Shown in pieces: positions 1-9,579 of a stretch of DNA of 64,000 nucleotides (position 1 is its first letter; each line of letters opens with the position of its first letter). Location of the stretch: assembly GCF_022346885.1 (NCBI RefSeq), contig NZ_JAKRNK010000002.1, forward strand, positions 682,001-746,000. Reading direction: 5' to 3'. The notes beneath the pieces are model-generated. The model made no database searches. It saw only the letters and a program-made list of their open reading frames with translations, and was not told the origin of the DNA. Position numbers and translations under genes: made by a program. The DNA is from Paenibacillus sp. ACRRX. Lineage in GTDB: Bacteria; Bacillota; Bacilli; Paenibacillales; Paenibacillaceae.

Positions 1-757
1 AGCCATCCACGTATTCCACGTAAGAATGAATAATACTCTCTGGGTGCAGCATCACATGAATATCATCATAATTGAGTCCAAATAACCAATGTGCCTCAAT
101 TACTTCTAATCCTTTGTTCGCCATCGTTGCAGAGTCAATCGTAATCTTGGCTCCCATGGACCAATTCGGATGCTGCAACGCTTGCTCTACTGATACACCC
201 TCAAGTTCCGCTCGCGAAAAATCGCGAAAACTTCCACCAGAAGCCGTCAGCGTAATGCTTTGAAGTGCTCGTCTTGGTTCTCCATTTAGACATTGGAAAA
301 TAGCTGAATGTTCGCTGTCTATAGGCATGAGCTTGACGTTATTTTGTGCAGCCGCCGCAGTAACCAAGTGTCCTGCTGTTACGAGCGTTTCCTTATTCGC
401 AAGGCCAATCCATTTTCCCATCTCTATTGCAGCTAAAGTTGACTTCAGTCCAAGACTGCCCATGACAGCTGTCACAACGGTATCGGTAGCCGGATGAGCC
501 GCGACTTCAATTAAACCTTCATCTCCATAAACAAGCTTAGTCCCTTGAGGCAGCTCAGGGCGTATTTGGTCAGCCGTAGCTTTATCCTGAACGGAGACCA
601 GTTTGGGATGGAATTGTTTAATTTGCTCTAAAAATAAGGCAGCATTTCTACCTGCTGCCATTGCTTCAATCTGAAAATGTTCGGGATGATTAGCAACAAC
701 ATCTAGGGTCTGAGTACCTATAGATCCTGTCGAACCAAGTACGGATATCCGCTTCAT
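1..757 (-). CDS. dxr: 1-deoxy-D-xylulose 5-phosphate reductoisomerase, N-terminal part
   Basis: This is the second enzyme of the MEP isoprenoid pathway. It converts DXP to 2-C-methyl-D-erythritol 4-phosphate using NADPH and a divalent metal. About 252 residues are visible; the C-terminal third runs off the window edge. The NADPH-binding GSTGSIG loop is at residues 8-14, NKETLV at 121-126, the DSEH metal/substrate motif at 147-150, TASGG at 171-175 and a [10 protein letters not shown] block near 209-218. The start at 757 is preceded by AGAGGTGTTAGG. It follows cdsA by about 30 bases, as in other Bacillales, with uppS and cdsA giving an isoprenoid/phospholipid precursor group. No disruption is seen in the visible part. 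Confidence 0.96.
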   Translation of the reverse strand, partial: MKRISVLGSTGSIGTQTLDVVANHPEHFQIEAMAAGRNAALFLEQIKQFHPKLVSVQDKATADQIRPELPQGTKLVYGDEGLIEVAAHPATDTVVTAVMGSLGLKSTLAAIEMGKWIGLANKETLVTAGHLVTAAAAQNNVKLMPIDSEHSAIFQCLNGEPRRALQSITLTASGGSFRDFSRAELEGVSVEQALQHPNWSMGAKITIDSATMANKGLEVIEAHWLFGLNYDDIHVMLHPESIIHSYVEYVDG

Positions 758-788
758 CCTAACACCTCTTTATCTATTAAATTATAGG

Positions 789-1586
789 CTATAGCGTAAT
801 TAAGCCAATCAGATGTATAAATGGGAATACAATAAGCCAACTGTCACAACGATCAAGCACGCCACCATGACCCGGCAGCAAAGTACCTGAATCCTTGACA
901 CCGCGAATTCGTTTATAGGCCGATTGAATTAAATCCCCCATCTGTCCAACGATTGATGCAGCAATTCCGATTCCTAAAGCTTGCGGCACACCCAGTACAT
1001 CGGGCCGAACGAAGAGAGCAAGCACACACACAACCATTGCTGATATAATGCCGCCTACCGCTCCCTCAATTGTCTTATTCGGACTGATTGCAGGCCAAAG
1101 CTTATGCCTGCCGATAGCTCGTCCTGTAAAATAAGCCCCGATATCGGAGGCCCAAATTGCCGCAAACATAAGTATTGTCCAGAACAAACCCTCGTCTAGC
1201 ATGGTACGAGTAAGTATCATATATTTAAAGCCGATACCGATGTAAAATGCGCCAAGCCATAACTGAGACGCGGTCTGAATCGGCACCCTATTCTTAGTCA
1301 CAACCGTTACACACAAAAAGGCAAACATAACGAGCCACATCGTTGATTCCATTGACACATGGAAGCTGACTCCCCATTTGGCCCACGGCACAGCTAGTAT
1401 TAATACAAGCGCATAACCGACAATTGATGCCAGATCAAATGCCTTTTCATGATGCATACGAGCGAATTCGAAATAACCGATGAGTGCTAAAGCAATCAAC
1501 AGCAATTCATAAGGGATGCTACCGATATACACGAACCCTGCAAATATCGCTCCTCCAATAACCCCCGTGATGATGCGCTGTTTCAT
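789..1586 (-). CDS. cdsA: Phosphatidate cytidylyltransferase (CDP-diglyceride synthase)
   Basis: This membrane enzyme makes CDP-diacylglycerol from phosphatidic acid and CTP, the branch point for phosphatidylglycerol, cardiolipin and phosphatidylethanolamine. The 265-residue product is almost all transmembrane helices, usual for the family. The family signature lies near the C-terminus: SPNKTIEGAVGG around residues 168-180, then SAYKRIRGVKDSG and LPGHGGVLDRCDS. The start ATG at 1586 follows a GGAGGATTAATCGCT-type ribosome site, 18 bases after the uppS stop. It is probably co-transcribed between uppS and dxr. Confidence 0.96.
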   Translation of the reverse strand: MKQRIITGVIGGAIFAGFVYIGSIPYELLLIALALIGYFEFARMHHEKAFDLASIVGYALVLILAVPWAKWGVSFHVSMESTMWLVMFAFLCVTVVTKNRVPIQTASQLWLGAFYIGIGFKYMILTRTMLDEGLFWTILMFAAIWASDIGAYFTGRAIGRHKLWPAISPNKTIEGAVGGIISAMVVCVLALFVRPDVLGVPQALGIGIAASIVGQMGDLIQSAYKRIRGVKDSGTLLPGHGGVLDRCDSWLIVFPFIHLIGLITL

Positions 1587-1604
1587 AGCGATTAATCCTC
1601 CAAC

Positions 1605-2375
1605 CTATTGTAGTCCACCGTATCGCCGGGAACGGCGTTGATATTCAGCCACAGCTTCTTTCAAATGCCGTTCATTAAATTCTGGCCAATACACATCTGT
1701 GAACCAAAGTTCGCTGTATGCGATCTGCCATAACATAAAGTTGCTTAAACGCAATTCACCGCTCGTTCGAATCAACAGATCGGGATTGGGCAGTTCGCTG
1801 GACATCAGATGCTCCTGTACTACGGCCTCTTCGATATCCTCAATCTTTAGTTTGCCGGCTTGAACATGTTGTGCAATCGAACGCACACTTTCTACCAATT
1901 CCCGCTGCCCACCGTAATTTAATGCGAAGTTTAAAATGAGTCCTGTATTATGCTTGGTCTGCTCAATTGCTTCTTCAAGCGCTTGAATCGTATGACTTGG
2001 CAGGCCATCACGTAATCCCATCATCCGTACTTGAACATTGTTAGCGATCAATTCATCTAACTCAATCGCAAGAAACTGCTGGGGCAGCTTCATTAAGAAA
2101 TCGACTTCTTCCTTTGGGCGTTTCCAATTCTCTGTTGAAAAAGCATACATGGTAAGCACTTTGACACCTAAGTCATTGGCCGCGATCGTCACACGCTTAA
2201 CCGCCTTCATCCCACTATGATGACCAGCGATTCGGGGCAGACCGCGTTTTTTAGCCCAACGCCCGTTGCCATCCATAATGATGGCGACATGCTTCGGGAT
2301 ATTGTCAGACGAAAGCTCCAGTGGCGCATGGTCTGTTCCCTTTTGCTTAAACCACGCTTGGATTCGCTTAATCAT
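1605..2375 (-). CDS. uppS: Isoprenyl transferase (undecaprenyl diphosphate synthase)
   Basis: This cis-prenyltransferase condenses isopentenyl diphosphate units onto farnesyl diphosphate to give undecaprenyl diphosphate, the lipid carrier for peptidoglycan and teichoic acid synthesis. The diagnostic MDGNGRWAKKRG motif (catalytic Asp) lies about 35 residues in, followed by GHHSG. The distal RTSGELRLSNFMLWQ region and the final WPEF segment are also present. I place the start at ATG 2375, giving 256 residues, because GGAGG lies seven bases before it; a GTG six codons earlier would sit inside the ribosome site. cdsA and dxr follow directly. Confidence 0.96.
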   Translation of the reverse strand: MIKRIQAWFKQKGTDHAPLELSSDNIPKHVAIIMDGNGRWAKKRGLPRIAGHHSGMKAVKRVTIAANDLGVKVLTMYAFSTENWKRPKEEVDFLMKLPQQFLAIELDELIANNVQVRMMGLRDGLPSHTIQALEEAIEQTKHNTGLILNFALNYGGQRELVESVRSIAQHVQAGKLKIEDIEEAVVQEHLMSSELPNPDLLIRTSGELRLSNFMLWQIAYSELWFTDVYWPEFNERHLKEAVAEYQRRSRRYGGLQ

Positions 2376-2499
2376 TCGGTCTCCTCCAACCACGGTAATG
2401 AGTTAACGTAACTTTAAAGCCATCTACCATCCGAATGGCTGTACACAACAGTTAGTTAACGGATAAGAAGATGTTCTCATGAAGTCTTCAAACAAAAAG

Positions 2500-2526
2500 A
2501 CAACAAACCCCACCGTTCGGAGGGGC
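2500..2526 (-). terminator. Candidate terminator after frr
   Basis: Read on the minus strand, CCCCTCCG pairs with CGGTGGGG across a two-base AA turn with one internal mismatch, followed by a T-rich stretch containing TTTTT. It sits about 25 bases after the frr stop and before uppS. The tight loop makes it weaker than the hairpins after rpsB and tsf, so termination may be partial. Confidence 0.45.
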
Positions 2527-2550
2527 ATAAATTGTGAAAGTTGTCTTTCC

Positions 2551-3104
2551 TTACACTTCCATAATTTCTTTTTCTTTTGTAACCAACACTTTGTCGACTT
2601 CCGTAATAAACTTGTCTGTTGATTTCTGGATATCTTCCTGATGACGACGAGATTCATCTTCTGAAATATCTGTCTTCTCCATCTTCTTGATATCATCATT
2701 CGCATCACGACGAATATTACGAATCGCAACTTTAGCTTCTTCTCCGTATTTCTTCGTTTGCTTAACCAACTCAGCACGACGTTCTTCCGTCAGAGCAGGT
2801 ATCGTGATCCGAATCATTGAGCCATCGTTTGCAGGTGTCAAACCGAGATCCGATTTCATAATCGCTTTCTCGATGGCACCAATCGATGTTTTGTCCCACG
2901 GTTGAATCATCAACGTGCGTGGATCAGGTGTATTAATATTCGCTAGTTGGTTAACAGGAGTCATTGCACCGTAGTATTCCACTTGCACGCGGTCAAGCAA
3001 TGCTGGAGCAGCACGACCTGCGCGAAGTGTCGCTAATTCACGTCTAAGAGCTGCAATGGCTTTCTCCATACGATCTTCGGCATGCTTCTTCACGGATTGT
3101 GGCA

Positions 3105-3105
<1 letters not shown>
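2551..3105 (-). CDS. frr: Ribosome recycling factor
   Basis: RRF acts with EF-G in the cytoplasm to split post-termination ribosomes. At 184 residues it has the standard length and the two-domain pattern: a coiled three-helix bundle formed by both ends, with [14 protein letters not shown] near the start and a charged C-terminal helix rich in Lys and Glu. The beta domain is seen around the [11 protein letters not shown] stretch and the [15 protein letters not shown] segment. The ATG at 3103-3105 overlaps the pyrH stop by one base (TAATG), so the two are translationally coupled. GGGAGTGTAGACTA serves as the ribosome site. Confidence 0.97.
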
Positions 3106-3863
<758 letters not shown>

Positions 3864-3864
3864 C

Positions 3865-3891
3865 TAAAAAAGAAGGAACACAATGTGTTCC
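3865..3891 (-). terminator. Terminator between tsf and pyrH
   Basis: On the minus strand GGAACAC and GTGTTCC form a perfect seven-base-pair stem with an ATT loop, followed by TTCTTTTTT. It lies in the 120-base gap after tsf and before pyrH, so it would end or attenuate the rpsB-tsf transcript before pyrH. The short loop and T-run fit a Rho-independent terminator. Confidence 0.75.
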
Positions 3892-3953
3892 AACTTTTCC
3901 AGAGCGTTTGTTGATCGCCTATTGGCTTACGTGTAAAATGCAATCCAGCAGGA

Positions 3954-4604
3954 TTACATTTTCGCTTGTGCCATAACCTCTTCAACAAAGTTATCTTGTT
4001 TTTTCTCCATACCTTCACCAAGTTCATAACGAACGAAGCGACGGATTGAGATATTTTCACCGATTGCTGCGATTTTCTCATTCAGCAGATTGTCGATTGT
4101 TTTGTCTGGGTCTTTAATGAAGGATTGCTCCATCAAGCAGAACTCTTCATAGTACTTACCGATGCGGCCTTCAACCATTTTTTCAACGATTTTTTCAGGC
4201 TTGCCTTCGTTAAGCGCTTGAGCTTTCAAAATTTCTTTTTCTTTCTCAAGATCTTCAGTAGGCACTTCGTCACGACGAACATACTTCGGTGCAGATGCCG
4301 CGATATGCATTGCGATGTCACGAGCAAATTCTTGGAATTGGTCTGTCTTAGCTACGAAGTCTGTCTCGCAGTTGATCTCAACCAATACGCCGATACGTCC
4401 ACCAGCATGGATGTAAGATTGAACTACACCTTCTGTTGCAATGCGGCCTGCTTTGCTTGCTGCTGCTGCCAAGCCTTTTTCACGAAGAATCTCACCAGCT
4501 TTAGTGATATCGCCGTTAGCTTCTTCCAAAGCTTTTTTGCAATCCAACATACCTGCGCCTGTTTTCTCGCGAAGCTCTTTTACTGCACTAGCATTAACTG
4601 CCAT
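3954..4604 (-). CDS. tsf: Translation elongation factor Ts
   Basis: EF-Ts is the guanine nucleotide exchange factor of EF-Tu. The N-terminal UBA-like domain is clear: [19 protein letters not shown], then the ANGD turn and [13 protein letters not shown]. The core dimerisation region includes [17 protein letters not shown] choose ATG 4604 (216 residues) because GGAGG lies eight bases upstream; a start five codons earlier would overlap that site. Its length matches the short Bacillus type. It follows rpsB after a strong hairpin, so its level relative to S2 may be set by read-through. Confidence 0.97.
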   Translation of the reverse strand: MAVNASAVKELREKTGAGMLDCKKALEEANGDITKAGEILREKGLAAAASKAGRIATEGVVQSYIHAGGRIGVLVEINCETDFVAKTDQFQEFARDIAMHIAASAPKYVRRDEVPTEDLEKEKEILKAQALNEGKPEKIVEKMVEGRIGKYYEEFCLMEQSFIKDPDKTIDNLLNEKIAAIGENISIRRFVRYELGEGMEKKQDNFVEEVMAQAKM

Positions 4605-4677
4605 GTCGTTTACCTCCAACCGTTTATTATGCCGCCATCTCCTTGATGGAAACTAAGCTGGCATTACTTTACGACTC

Positions 4678-4722
4678 AAAAAAAGGGTGGAGATAGGTGT
4701 ATCACCTGCCTGCCACCCTTTT
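4678..4722 (-). terminator. Strong hairpin with T-run between rpsB and tsf
   Basis: On the minus strand a ten-base arm AAAAGGGTGG pairs with CCACCCTTTT, with a second short GGTG/CACC-like pairing inside, and continues into a run of seven Ts. It looks like an intrinsic terminator or attenuator directly between two genes usually expressed together. The function is inferred from structure. Confidence 0.8.
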
Positions 4723-4742
4723 GTTCATCTCATTCGTATGAA

Positions 4743-5441
4743 TTAAGCTGTTGTTTCTTCGCCTTGGTTACCTTCCATAATGGCTTCAGCCATTTTGGAT
4801 GTCAACAACTTAACCGCGCGGATTGCATCGTCGTTACCAGGGATAACATAGTCGATTTCGTCCGGATCACAGTTCGTGTCAACGATACCTACAATTGGGA
4901 TACCCAATTTGCGAGCTTCTGCAACAGCAATACGCTCTTTACGAGGATCGATTACGAACAATGCACTTGGCAAGTCTTTCATGTTCTTGATACCACCCAA
5001 GAATTTCTCAAGACGATCTTTCTCCTTGCGGAGCAAGATAACTTCTTTCTTAGGCAATACTTCGAATGTTCCATCTTCTTCCATAGCTTCGAGACGTTTC
5101 AGACGGTCTACACGCTTTTGGATCGTTTGGAAGTTCGTTAATGTACCACCCAACCAACGTTGGTTGATGAAGTACATACCACAACGCTCAGCTTCTTCCT
5201 TAACGGAATCTTGAGCTTGTTTCTTAGTACCAACAAACAGCATAGTGCCGCCGTCAGCTGCAAGGGATTTTACGAAATTGTAAGCTTCCTCGACTTTTTT
5301 CACTGTCTTTTGCAAGTCAATGATGTAAATACCGTTACGTTCTGTGAAGATATATCTGTCCATCTTTGGGTTCCAGCGACGAGTCTGGTGACCGAAATGT
5401 ACACCAGCTTCAAGAAGCTGTTTCATGGAGATAACTGCCAT
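4743..5441 (-). CDS. rpsB: 30S ribosomal protein S2
   Basis: S2 binds the 30S subunit near S1 and S21 positions and is needed for initiation. The protein shows the family block [20 protein letters not shown] at the start, then [12 protein letters not shown], the [16 protein letters not shown] motif and [11 protein letters not shown]-type and GIVDTNCDP blocks. ATG 5441 (232 residues) is preceded by AGGAGGTG with eight bases between, making it preferable to the GTG two codons earlier. A sigma-A-like promoter and a long untranslated leader precede it. tsf follows after a terminator-like hairpin. Confidence 0.98.
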   Translation of the reverse strand: MAVISMKQLLEAGVHFGHQTRRWNPKMDRYIFTERNGIYIIDLQKTVKKVEEAYNFVKSLAADGGTMLFVGTKKQAQDSVKEEAERCGMYFINQRWLGGTLTNFQTIQKRVDRLKRLEAMEEDGTFEVLPKKEVILLRKEKDRLEKFLGGIKNMKDLPSALFVIDPRKERIAVAEARKLGIPIVGIVDTNCDPDEIDYVIPGNDDAIRAVKLLTSKMAEAIMEGNQGEETTA

Positions 5442-5605
5442 CTTCACTACACCTCCTACATATGGTTATTTTTCCGCCGCCGATATCATCTTTCGACAAG
5501 ACTTGCCCCACGGTTACCCACGACAACAAGCACCCTTGACAAAATTAATCAGCGTGTGTTCTTAACACCGTCAATTAATATACCACAATGAACTATTAGA
5601 TGCAA
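5442..5605 (-). promoter_or_regulatory. rpsB promoter and long leader
   Basis: On the minus strand TTGCAT (5600-5605) and TATATT (5577-5582) are 17 bases apart, a good sigma-A promoter. Transcription would begin near 5570, leaving about 130 untranslated bases before rpsB. The leader contains a GTGTT-AAG-AACAC hairpin and a GC-rich stretch near 5470-5500. Ribosomal protein leaders often bind their own product; that role here is inference. The -35 box begins only about a dozen bases after the last gene of the flagellar cluster. Confidence 0.7.
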
Positions 5606-5617
5606 CCATTTTCACAA

Positions 5618-6250
5618 CTAGGCATTTGGATGTGATGTTAATACAGCCAACGCTTTCTCGTATGAAGATAACACCTCAAAATTAAACGTTCCTGCACGAA
5701 GTTTTGTTTGCTTCTTTTGCTTCTTAATATAAGCTTCAAATGAGGCTGCATCATCCACGATATCAGCATCAGCAAGCTGCTTGGACACGGAGCTGGCGCT
5801 CGAATTAGGAATAATTCGAATGCTTTTAGACTGCTTTTCCTTGGGCTTGGTACTTGTCTTCTGCGAGCTGTCTTTCTTCACATTTGTTGGGACTGATGAT
5901 ACCTGTGTTTTGTCAACTTGCTTTATCTTTATATTATCGGGCTGCTGCTTGCTGATGCTGCTGACAGCGCCAGCATCCTTACTTGCCTTATCTGCTTTAC
6001 TAGGCTGATCGAGAGCTGACGTTCGGACTGTATCCTTCGCAGGAGGATTTGCTTCCGTCGTAGATGAACGCTCTGACAGCGCACTACTTCGTTTTTGAAC
6101 CAGATCAAATCCTTGACGCTCCGCCTCCCGGATTAATTGCTGCTCCGTTAGTTGTGGCACTGACTTTTGACCAATTAGCATGATCTGTAGTAATAATACG
6201 CCAATAATAATGCCCGTCCCTAATCCGATTAGAAAATAACGATTTCTAAA
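5618..6250 (-). CDS. Membrane-anchored protein with a short YceG/MltG-like C-terminal segment
   Basis: A 210-residue protein if started at GTG 6250, which I prefer because GGAGGATCAAC lies just before it and it overlaps the stop of the preceding gene. One transmembrane helix (about residues 6-28) is followed by a polar, Ser/Lys-rich linker of over 100 residues. The last 45 residues (DAASFEAYIKKQ, TKLRAGTF, SYEKALAVL) resemble the LysM-like subdomain in front of the catalytic domain of MltG-type endolytic transglycosylases. No catalytic domain is present, so an enzyme role is unlikely. It may bind peptidoglycan or a partner beside the cell wall. It is the last gene of the fla/che cluster. Confidence 0.75.
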   Translation of the reverse strand, partial: FRNRYFLIGLGTGIIIGVLLLQIMLIGQKSVPQLTEQQLIREAERQGFDLVQKRSSALSERSSTTEANPPAKDTVRTSALDQPSKADKASKDAGAVSSISKQQPDNIKIKQVDKTQVSSVPTNVKKDSSQKTSTKPKEKQSKSIRIIPNSSASSVSKQLADADIVDDAASFEAYIKKQKKQTKLRAGTFNFEVLSSYEKALAVLTSHPNA

Positions 6251-6821
6251 CACGTTGATCCTCCTGCAGACTGAGTTGTAATATAAGCTGCACTTCACCT
6301 AATGGCATATTTAATCGTGCTGCAATTTGCTCCGCCTTTACCCCTTTCATATGTAAAGCAAACAAATCAACATAACGATCTCGTATTGTTGGGGGTGAAT
6401 CTTCTACAACTTCTACTCCACTAGCTGCTTCTACCGCTGTCATACCTTCAAAGGTGTTCTGCTCCGCAGTGTCCTTATTTTGCACAGTTTGAACGATCTG
6501 CGGTCTGTTCACTAACGAAGAAAGAGTCTCGATCTGTGATACCTGTTGACGCTGTTGTTCGCCCGCATGCTGCACAGACGCTTCCAGCATGTCCATTCTG
6601 CGCCGCATCGCTTCATCGCGAAGATCAGCTTCCTTTTTGAGCCGCTCAACTGCCTGCAGCAGCTTCTCATTTTCTTCACTGATTTCTTGTACATAATGCT
6701 CTAATGTTTCTTCAATGTTCTGCTTCAAGTTGGCATGACTATCCTGTGAAGTTGGGCGGACCAGACCAACAACAGCAACTACGCCGCCAAGCAGCGCCAA
6801 ATATATCCACGGCTCGTTCAT
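6246..6821 (-). CDS. SwrB-like membrane coiled-coil protein
   Basis: The 191-residue product has an N-terminal transmembrane helix (about residues 5-22), a long coiled coil (about 30-105) rich in Glu, Gln and Arg, a variable linker, and a C-terminal helix-turn-helix-like segment (IAARLNMPLGEVQLILQL, near 167-184). This layout matches Bacillus SwrB, encoded beside sigD, which promotes assembly of the flagellar basal body and secretion activation. Similarity is by architecture and location, so the symbol is left blank. It overlaps the following gene by five bases, indicating coupling. Confidence 0.72.
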   Translation of the reverse strand: MNEPWIYLALLGGVVAVVGLVRPTSQDSHANLKQNIEETLEHYVQEISEENEKLLQAVERLKKEADLRDEAMRRRMDMLEASVQHAGEQQRQQVSQIETLSSLVNRPQIVQTVQNKDTAEQNTFEGMTAVEAASGVEVVEDSPPTIRDRYVDLFALHMKGVKAEQIAARLNMPLGEVQLILQLSLQEDQRV

Positions 6822-6930
6822 GTTGTGCCCCCTTTACCTTTGCTGTGACTCCTCTAATCTACTGACGCTGATCGTGATATTTATCGATGTACGTTTCCCT
6901 ATCTCCCGCCTAACCATGCTAACCACACAA

Positions 6931-6963
6931 ACGCCGTGTTCCAGTTTCCCGGAACAACGGCGT
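6931..6963 (-). repeat. Imperfect inverted repeat upstream of the SwrB-like gene
   Basis: ACGCCG and CGGCGT form the base and GTTCC/GGAAC the upper stem, with a small internal asymmetry. On the minus strand it is followed by TTTGTG rather than a long T-run. It lies between the 106-residue gene and the SwrB-like gene and could be a weak terminator or a processing hairpin. Confidence 0.5.
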
Positions 6964-6967
6964 CTCT

Positions 6968-7288
6968 TTAGACCGAAAAGTCTATGTGTTTGCCTTTATA
7001 GGGATGTTCTGCCGGCACTGCGGCATTCTTCTTCTCCGGGTCTTCTGGTTGTTTATCTGGCGTGGAAGAATCGTGGTGGGAAGCGTGCTCTTCGTCGTCG
7101 CGGATTCGCCCTTCTGAAGACGCATCTACTTTCTCGTTACGTTGTCTTAGCGACTCTGTAAGCTTAGCTGCTTGTTCATTCAGCATCGATTGTTCTATCG
7201 TGGGGCGTTGTTGCATCTGCTGATGAATGGATGATACTTCTTGTGTACGAGGAATTGCAACTTGCAGTTCAACGGACTTCATATTCAT
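6968..7288 (-). CDS. Small conserved polar protein with HPYKGKHIDF tail
   Basis: A 106-residue soluble, very polar protein of unknown function. The N-terminal third contains a Gln-rich helix with coiled-coil character (HQQMQQRPTIEQSMLNEQ). The middle is Asp/Glu/Lys/His-rich and probably disordered. The last residues HPYKGKHIDF form a short motif that I recall as conserved in small proteins coded after FapA-like genes in Firmicutes; this recall is unverified. GAGGTGATGAG precedes the start. Location suggests a flagellar accessory role, but nothing in the sequence proves one. Confidence 0.75.
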   Translation of the reverse strand: MNMKSVELQVAIPRTQEVSSIHQQMQQRPTIEQSMLNEQAAKLTESLRQRNEKVDASSEGRIRDDEEHASHHDSSTPDKQPEDPEKKNAAVPAEHPYKGKHIDFSV

Positions 7289-7329
7289 CTCATCACCTCA
7301 TTTATGAAAAAGTCTAGCTGAATGACGCC

Positions 7330-8730
7330 TTATAGTGAACTCATATTAACTTCACCATCTATAAGCCGGAATGTAGCACGTTTACATACGTCCTTGACGA
7401 AACGGGTATAACGCCCAATTACTATCTTTGTTCCTCCATAGATCGTCTGATTTACATCAACACGCGCAACAACGGTGTCCTCTAGCATTTTTTCAATATC
7501 AAAAATGCGCTCACGCATGTCCGCCTGTTCAGCCAACACACTTTTTTTCGTTGTATTCAGCTTATGTCTCATTTCCATCCTATCTGCCGTCAATTGTCCA
7601 GTAGACGCAAATTGATCCAAAATACGGAGAGCCTTTTCGGTCTTCTCCAAATTATCCATACTGTTTTTGTATTGTACGCGCAATTCTTGAAGTTCGTTTC
7701 TTGTCTCGGGTACAACACCAACTTCAATCACAGTGACAGTTGACATACCGTTACCAACTGTACGCGCTTCCACCCGTTCTCCTGCTTGGATAGTACCGCC
7801 TACAATAAGTCCCTTAGTCCCGTTGCAAATGACTTGTCTGCCAGCCCGGACCTGAGAGTGCATAATACTTTGTGATACAATAACATCTGTACCTGCTGAA
7901 ATTCTGGCCTCCTGTACAAACGAACATTTTACTTGTTGCCTAGCATGTATGTATCCTTTATTCCCGGCAATAATACCACCAATAACTTCGATAGAGCCCA
8001 ACGCTTCGAGTTGTGCTCCTTCAACCCCACCATATATGCGTATATCTCCGGAAGCTTTAATTTTGAAGCCTGTTAATACATTTCCTCTGATGACTACTGT
8101 CCCTACAAAATCAATATTTCCTGTTCGATAATCAACGTCGCCGTTAACCTCATAGACAGGGAAAACGTTAAGTCTATCACCTTCTGTACGAACAACGAGA
8201 CCGTCTATTGCAGCATATAAAGCCACTCCTGCATCATCCGATACGACATTTTTCCCAATCTTAAAGCGTGCTTCCTTACCGTCTTTACCAGCAACGAGCT
8301 CACCAAGCACGTTCATACCAGGTACTCCATTGCTAGCTGGGAATCGTTCAGCGATACGTTGGCCTCGCTTCACATTGTTTAGTTGATTAATTTCTTTAAG
8401 ATCAACAGAGCCGTCCTCTTGCTCTTGTGGCCGAACCGCTTCATCCGTAGCCAACAATACTTTAATGTGACCGTCTTTGCCGTTTGTTGCTCTTTTGCCA
8501 CTAGCTATCATAGTAGGACCCTTAGTGAACAATTGCGGCTGATGGGTAATTTCACGTAACACTTCATGGCTAACACCAAATTTTATTTGATTGCTAAGCA
8601 AGAACCCTTCTAGATCATCCTTGCGACATTGAAACGTATCATCGAATTTCAAAAAATGCATATAAGCTTCCATTTTGTCATCGGATAACGTAATATCCAA
8701 ATAATCCTCCAACAAGATAGTTGTACTCAT
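7330..8730 (-). CDS. FapA-family protein (DUF342)
   Basis: This 466-residue protein belongs to the DUF342/FapA family of polymer-forming proteins often found in flagellar clusters. The centre (about residues 170-330) shows a repeating right-handed beta-helix pattern with blocks such as GNIDFVGTVVIRGNV, KASGDIRIYGGVEGA and GSIEVIGGIIAGN. A charged coiled coil follows (about 340-415) and a short beta-rich tail closes the protein. No signal peptide is seen, so it is probably cytoplasmic. It sits directly after sigD. Its biochemical role is not established; a scaffold or cell-shape-related role is conceivable. Confidence 0.85.
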   Translation of the reverse strand: MSTTILLEDYLDITLSDDKMEAYMHFLKFDDTFQCRKDDLEGFLLSNQIKFGVSHEVLREITHQPQLFTKGPTMIASGKRATNGKDGHIKVLLATDEAVRPQEQEDGSVDLKEINQLNNVKRGQRIAERFPASNGVPGMNVLGELVAGKDGKEARFKIGKNVVSDDAGVALYAAIDGLVVRTEGDRLNVFPVYEVNGDVDYRTGNIDFVGTVVIRGNVLTGFKIKASGDIRIYGGVEGAQLEALGSIEVIGGIIAGNKGYIHARQQVKCSFVQEARISAGTDVIVSQSIMHSQVRAGRQVICNGTKGLIVGGTIQAGERVEARTVGNGMSTVTVIEVGVVPETRNELQELRVQYKNSMDNLEKTEKALRILDQFASTGQLTADRMEMRHKLNTTKKSVLAEQADMRERIFDIEKMLEDTVVARVDVNQTIYGGTKIVIGRYTRFVKDVCKRATFRLIDGEVNMSSL

Positions 8731-8778
8731 GGCCGCTCCCCCTTTCGCCTAGTCTATCTACTTATTAAGTAACAGCGT

Positions 8779-9564
8779 TTATGCTTCCAGAAGCATCGAT
8801 TTATTCTTCTCTAATACGGAGCGTAAACGCATGATTGCTTTCGAATGTAATTGCGAGATTCGCGAAGGGGATAAAGTCATCACTTCTGCAATCTCACTTA
8901 ACGACAAATCTTCGTAGTAGAACAACGATACGACCGTTCGTTCTTTTTCCGTTAGCTTGTGAATACCTTCAATCAAAGTTTGCTTCAAATAATGCTCATT
9001 TACTTTATATTCCGGATTCTTTGCCTTTTCATCAACCATAACGGAAATGCGCATTTCCGATTCTTCTTCGCGAATCGGATCTTCCAATGAACATAACGAC
9101 ATTATAGCTACATCTTGAAGCATACCATGAAACTCTTGTTCAGTGACATCCAAATATGCACTCATTTCTGCGTCAGTGACAGAACGCAAATAATGCTGCT
9201 CCAAGTGTTGGTATGCTTCTTCTATCTTCTTTGCCTTTTCTCTTGCTGAACGAGGCACCCAATCACCAGAACGCAGGCCATCAAGTATGGACCCGCGAAC
9301 TCGCCATGATGCATAGGTTTCGAATTGCAGCCCCCGACGGTAATCAAACTTTTCAATCGCATCAATCAGCCCCATCACGCCATTGCTGGATAAATCATCC
9401 TTGGAAACACTGCGCGGCAATCCCGCAGCCATTCGGTTAGACACAAAGTCGACAATCGGTAAATAGAGTTCTATTAGCTGTTTCTTTGCTTCTAAGTTGT
9501 CATGTTCTTTCCATTGCACCCACAGCTCATAATTAGAACATTTGGTAGTCTTCTGCACGCTCAT
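8779..9564 (-). CDS. sigD: RNA polymerase sigma factor SigD (sigma-28, FliA type)
   Basis: The alternative sigma factor for late flagellar, chemotaxis and autolysin genes. The 261 residues contain region 2 (the DDLSSNGVMGLIDAIEKFDYRRG segment, near residues 55-78, and FETYASWRVRGSILDGLR), region 3 with DWVPRSAREKAKKIEEAY, and region 4 with the ERTVVSLFYYEDLSLSEIAEVM helix-turn-helix near the end. GGAGG precedes the ATG. Its position at the 3-prime end of the fla/che cluster matches B. subtilis, where distance from the promoter limits its level. The anti-sigma factor FlgM is not in this window. Confidence 0.96.
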   Translation of the reverse strand: MSVQKTTKCSNYELWVQWKEHDNLEAKKQLIELYLPIVDFVSNRMAAGLPRSVSKDDLSSNGVMGLIDAIEKFDYRRGLQFETYASWRVRGSILDGLRSGDWVPRSAREKAKKIEEAYQHLEQHYLRSVTDAEMSAYLDVTEQEFHGMLQDVAIMSLCSLEDPIREEESEMRISVMVDEKAKNPEYKVNEHYLKQTLIEGIHKLTEKERTVVSLFYYEDLSLSEIAEVMTLSPSRISQLHSKAIMRLRSVLEKNKSMLLEA

Positions 9565-9579
9565 GAACTCTTAACCTCC

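Noticed and set aside
2424-2777. Long frame overlapping frr on the same strand in another phase
   Set aside because: Shadow of frr with basic low-complexity translation and no ribosome site.
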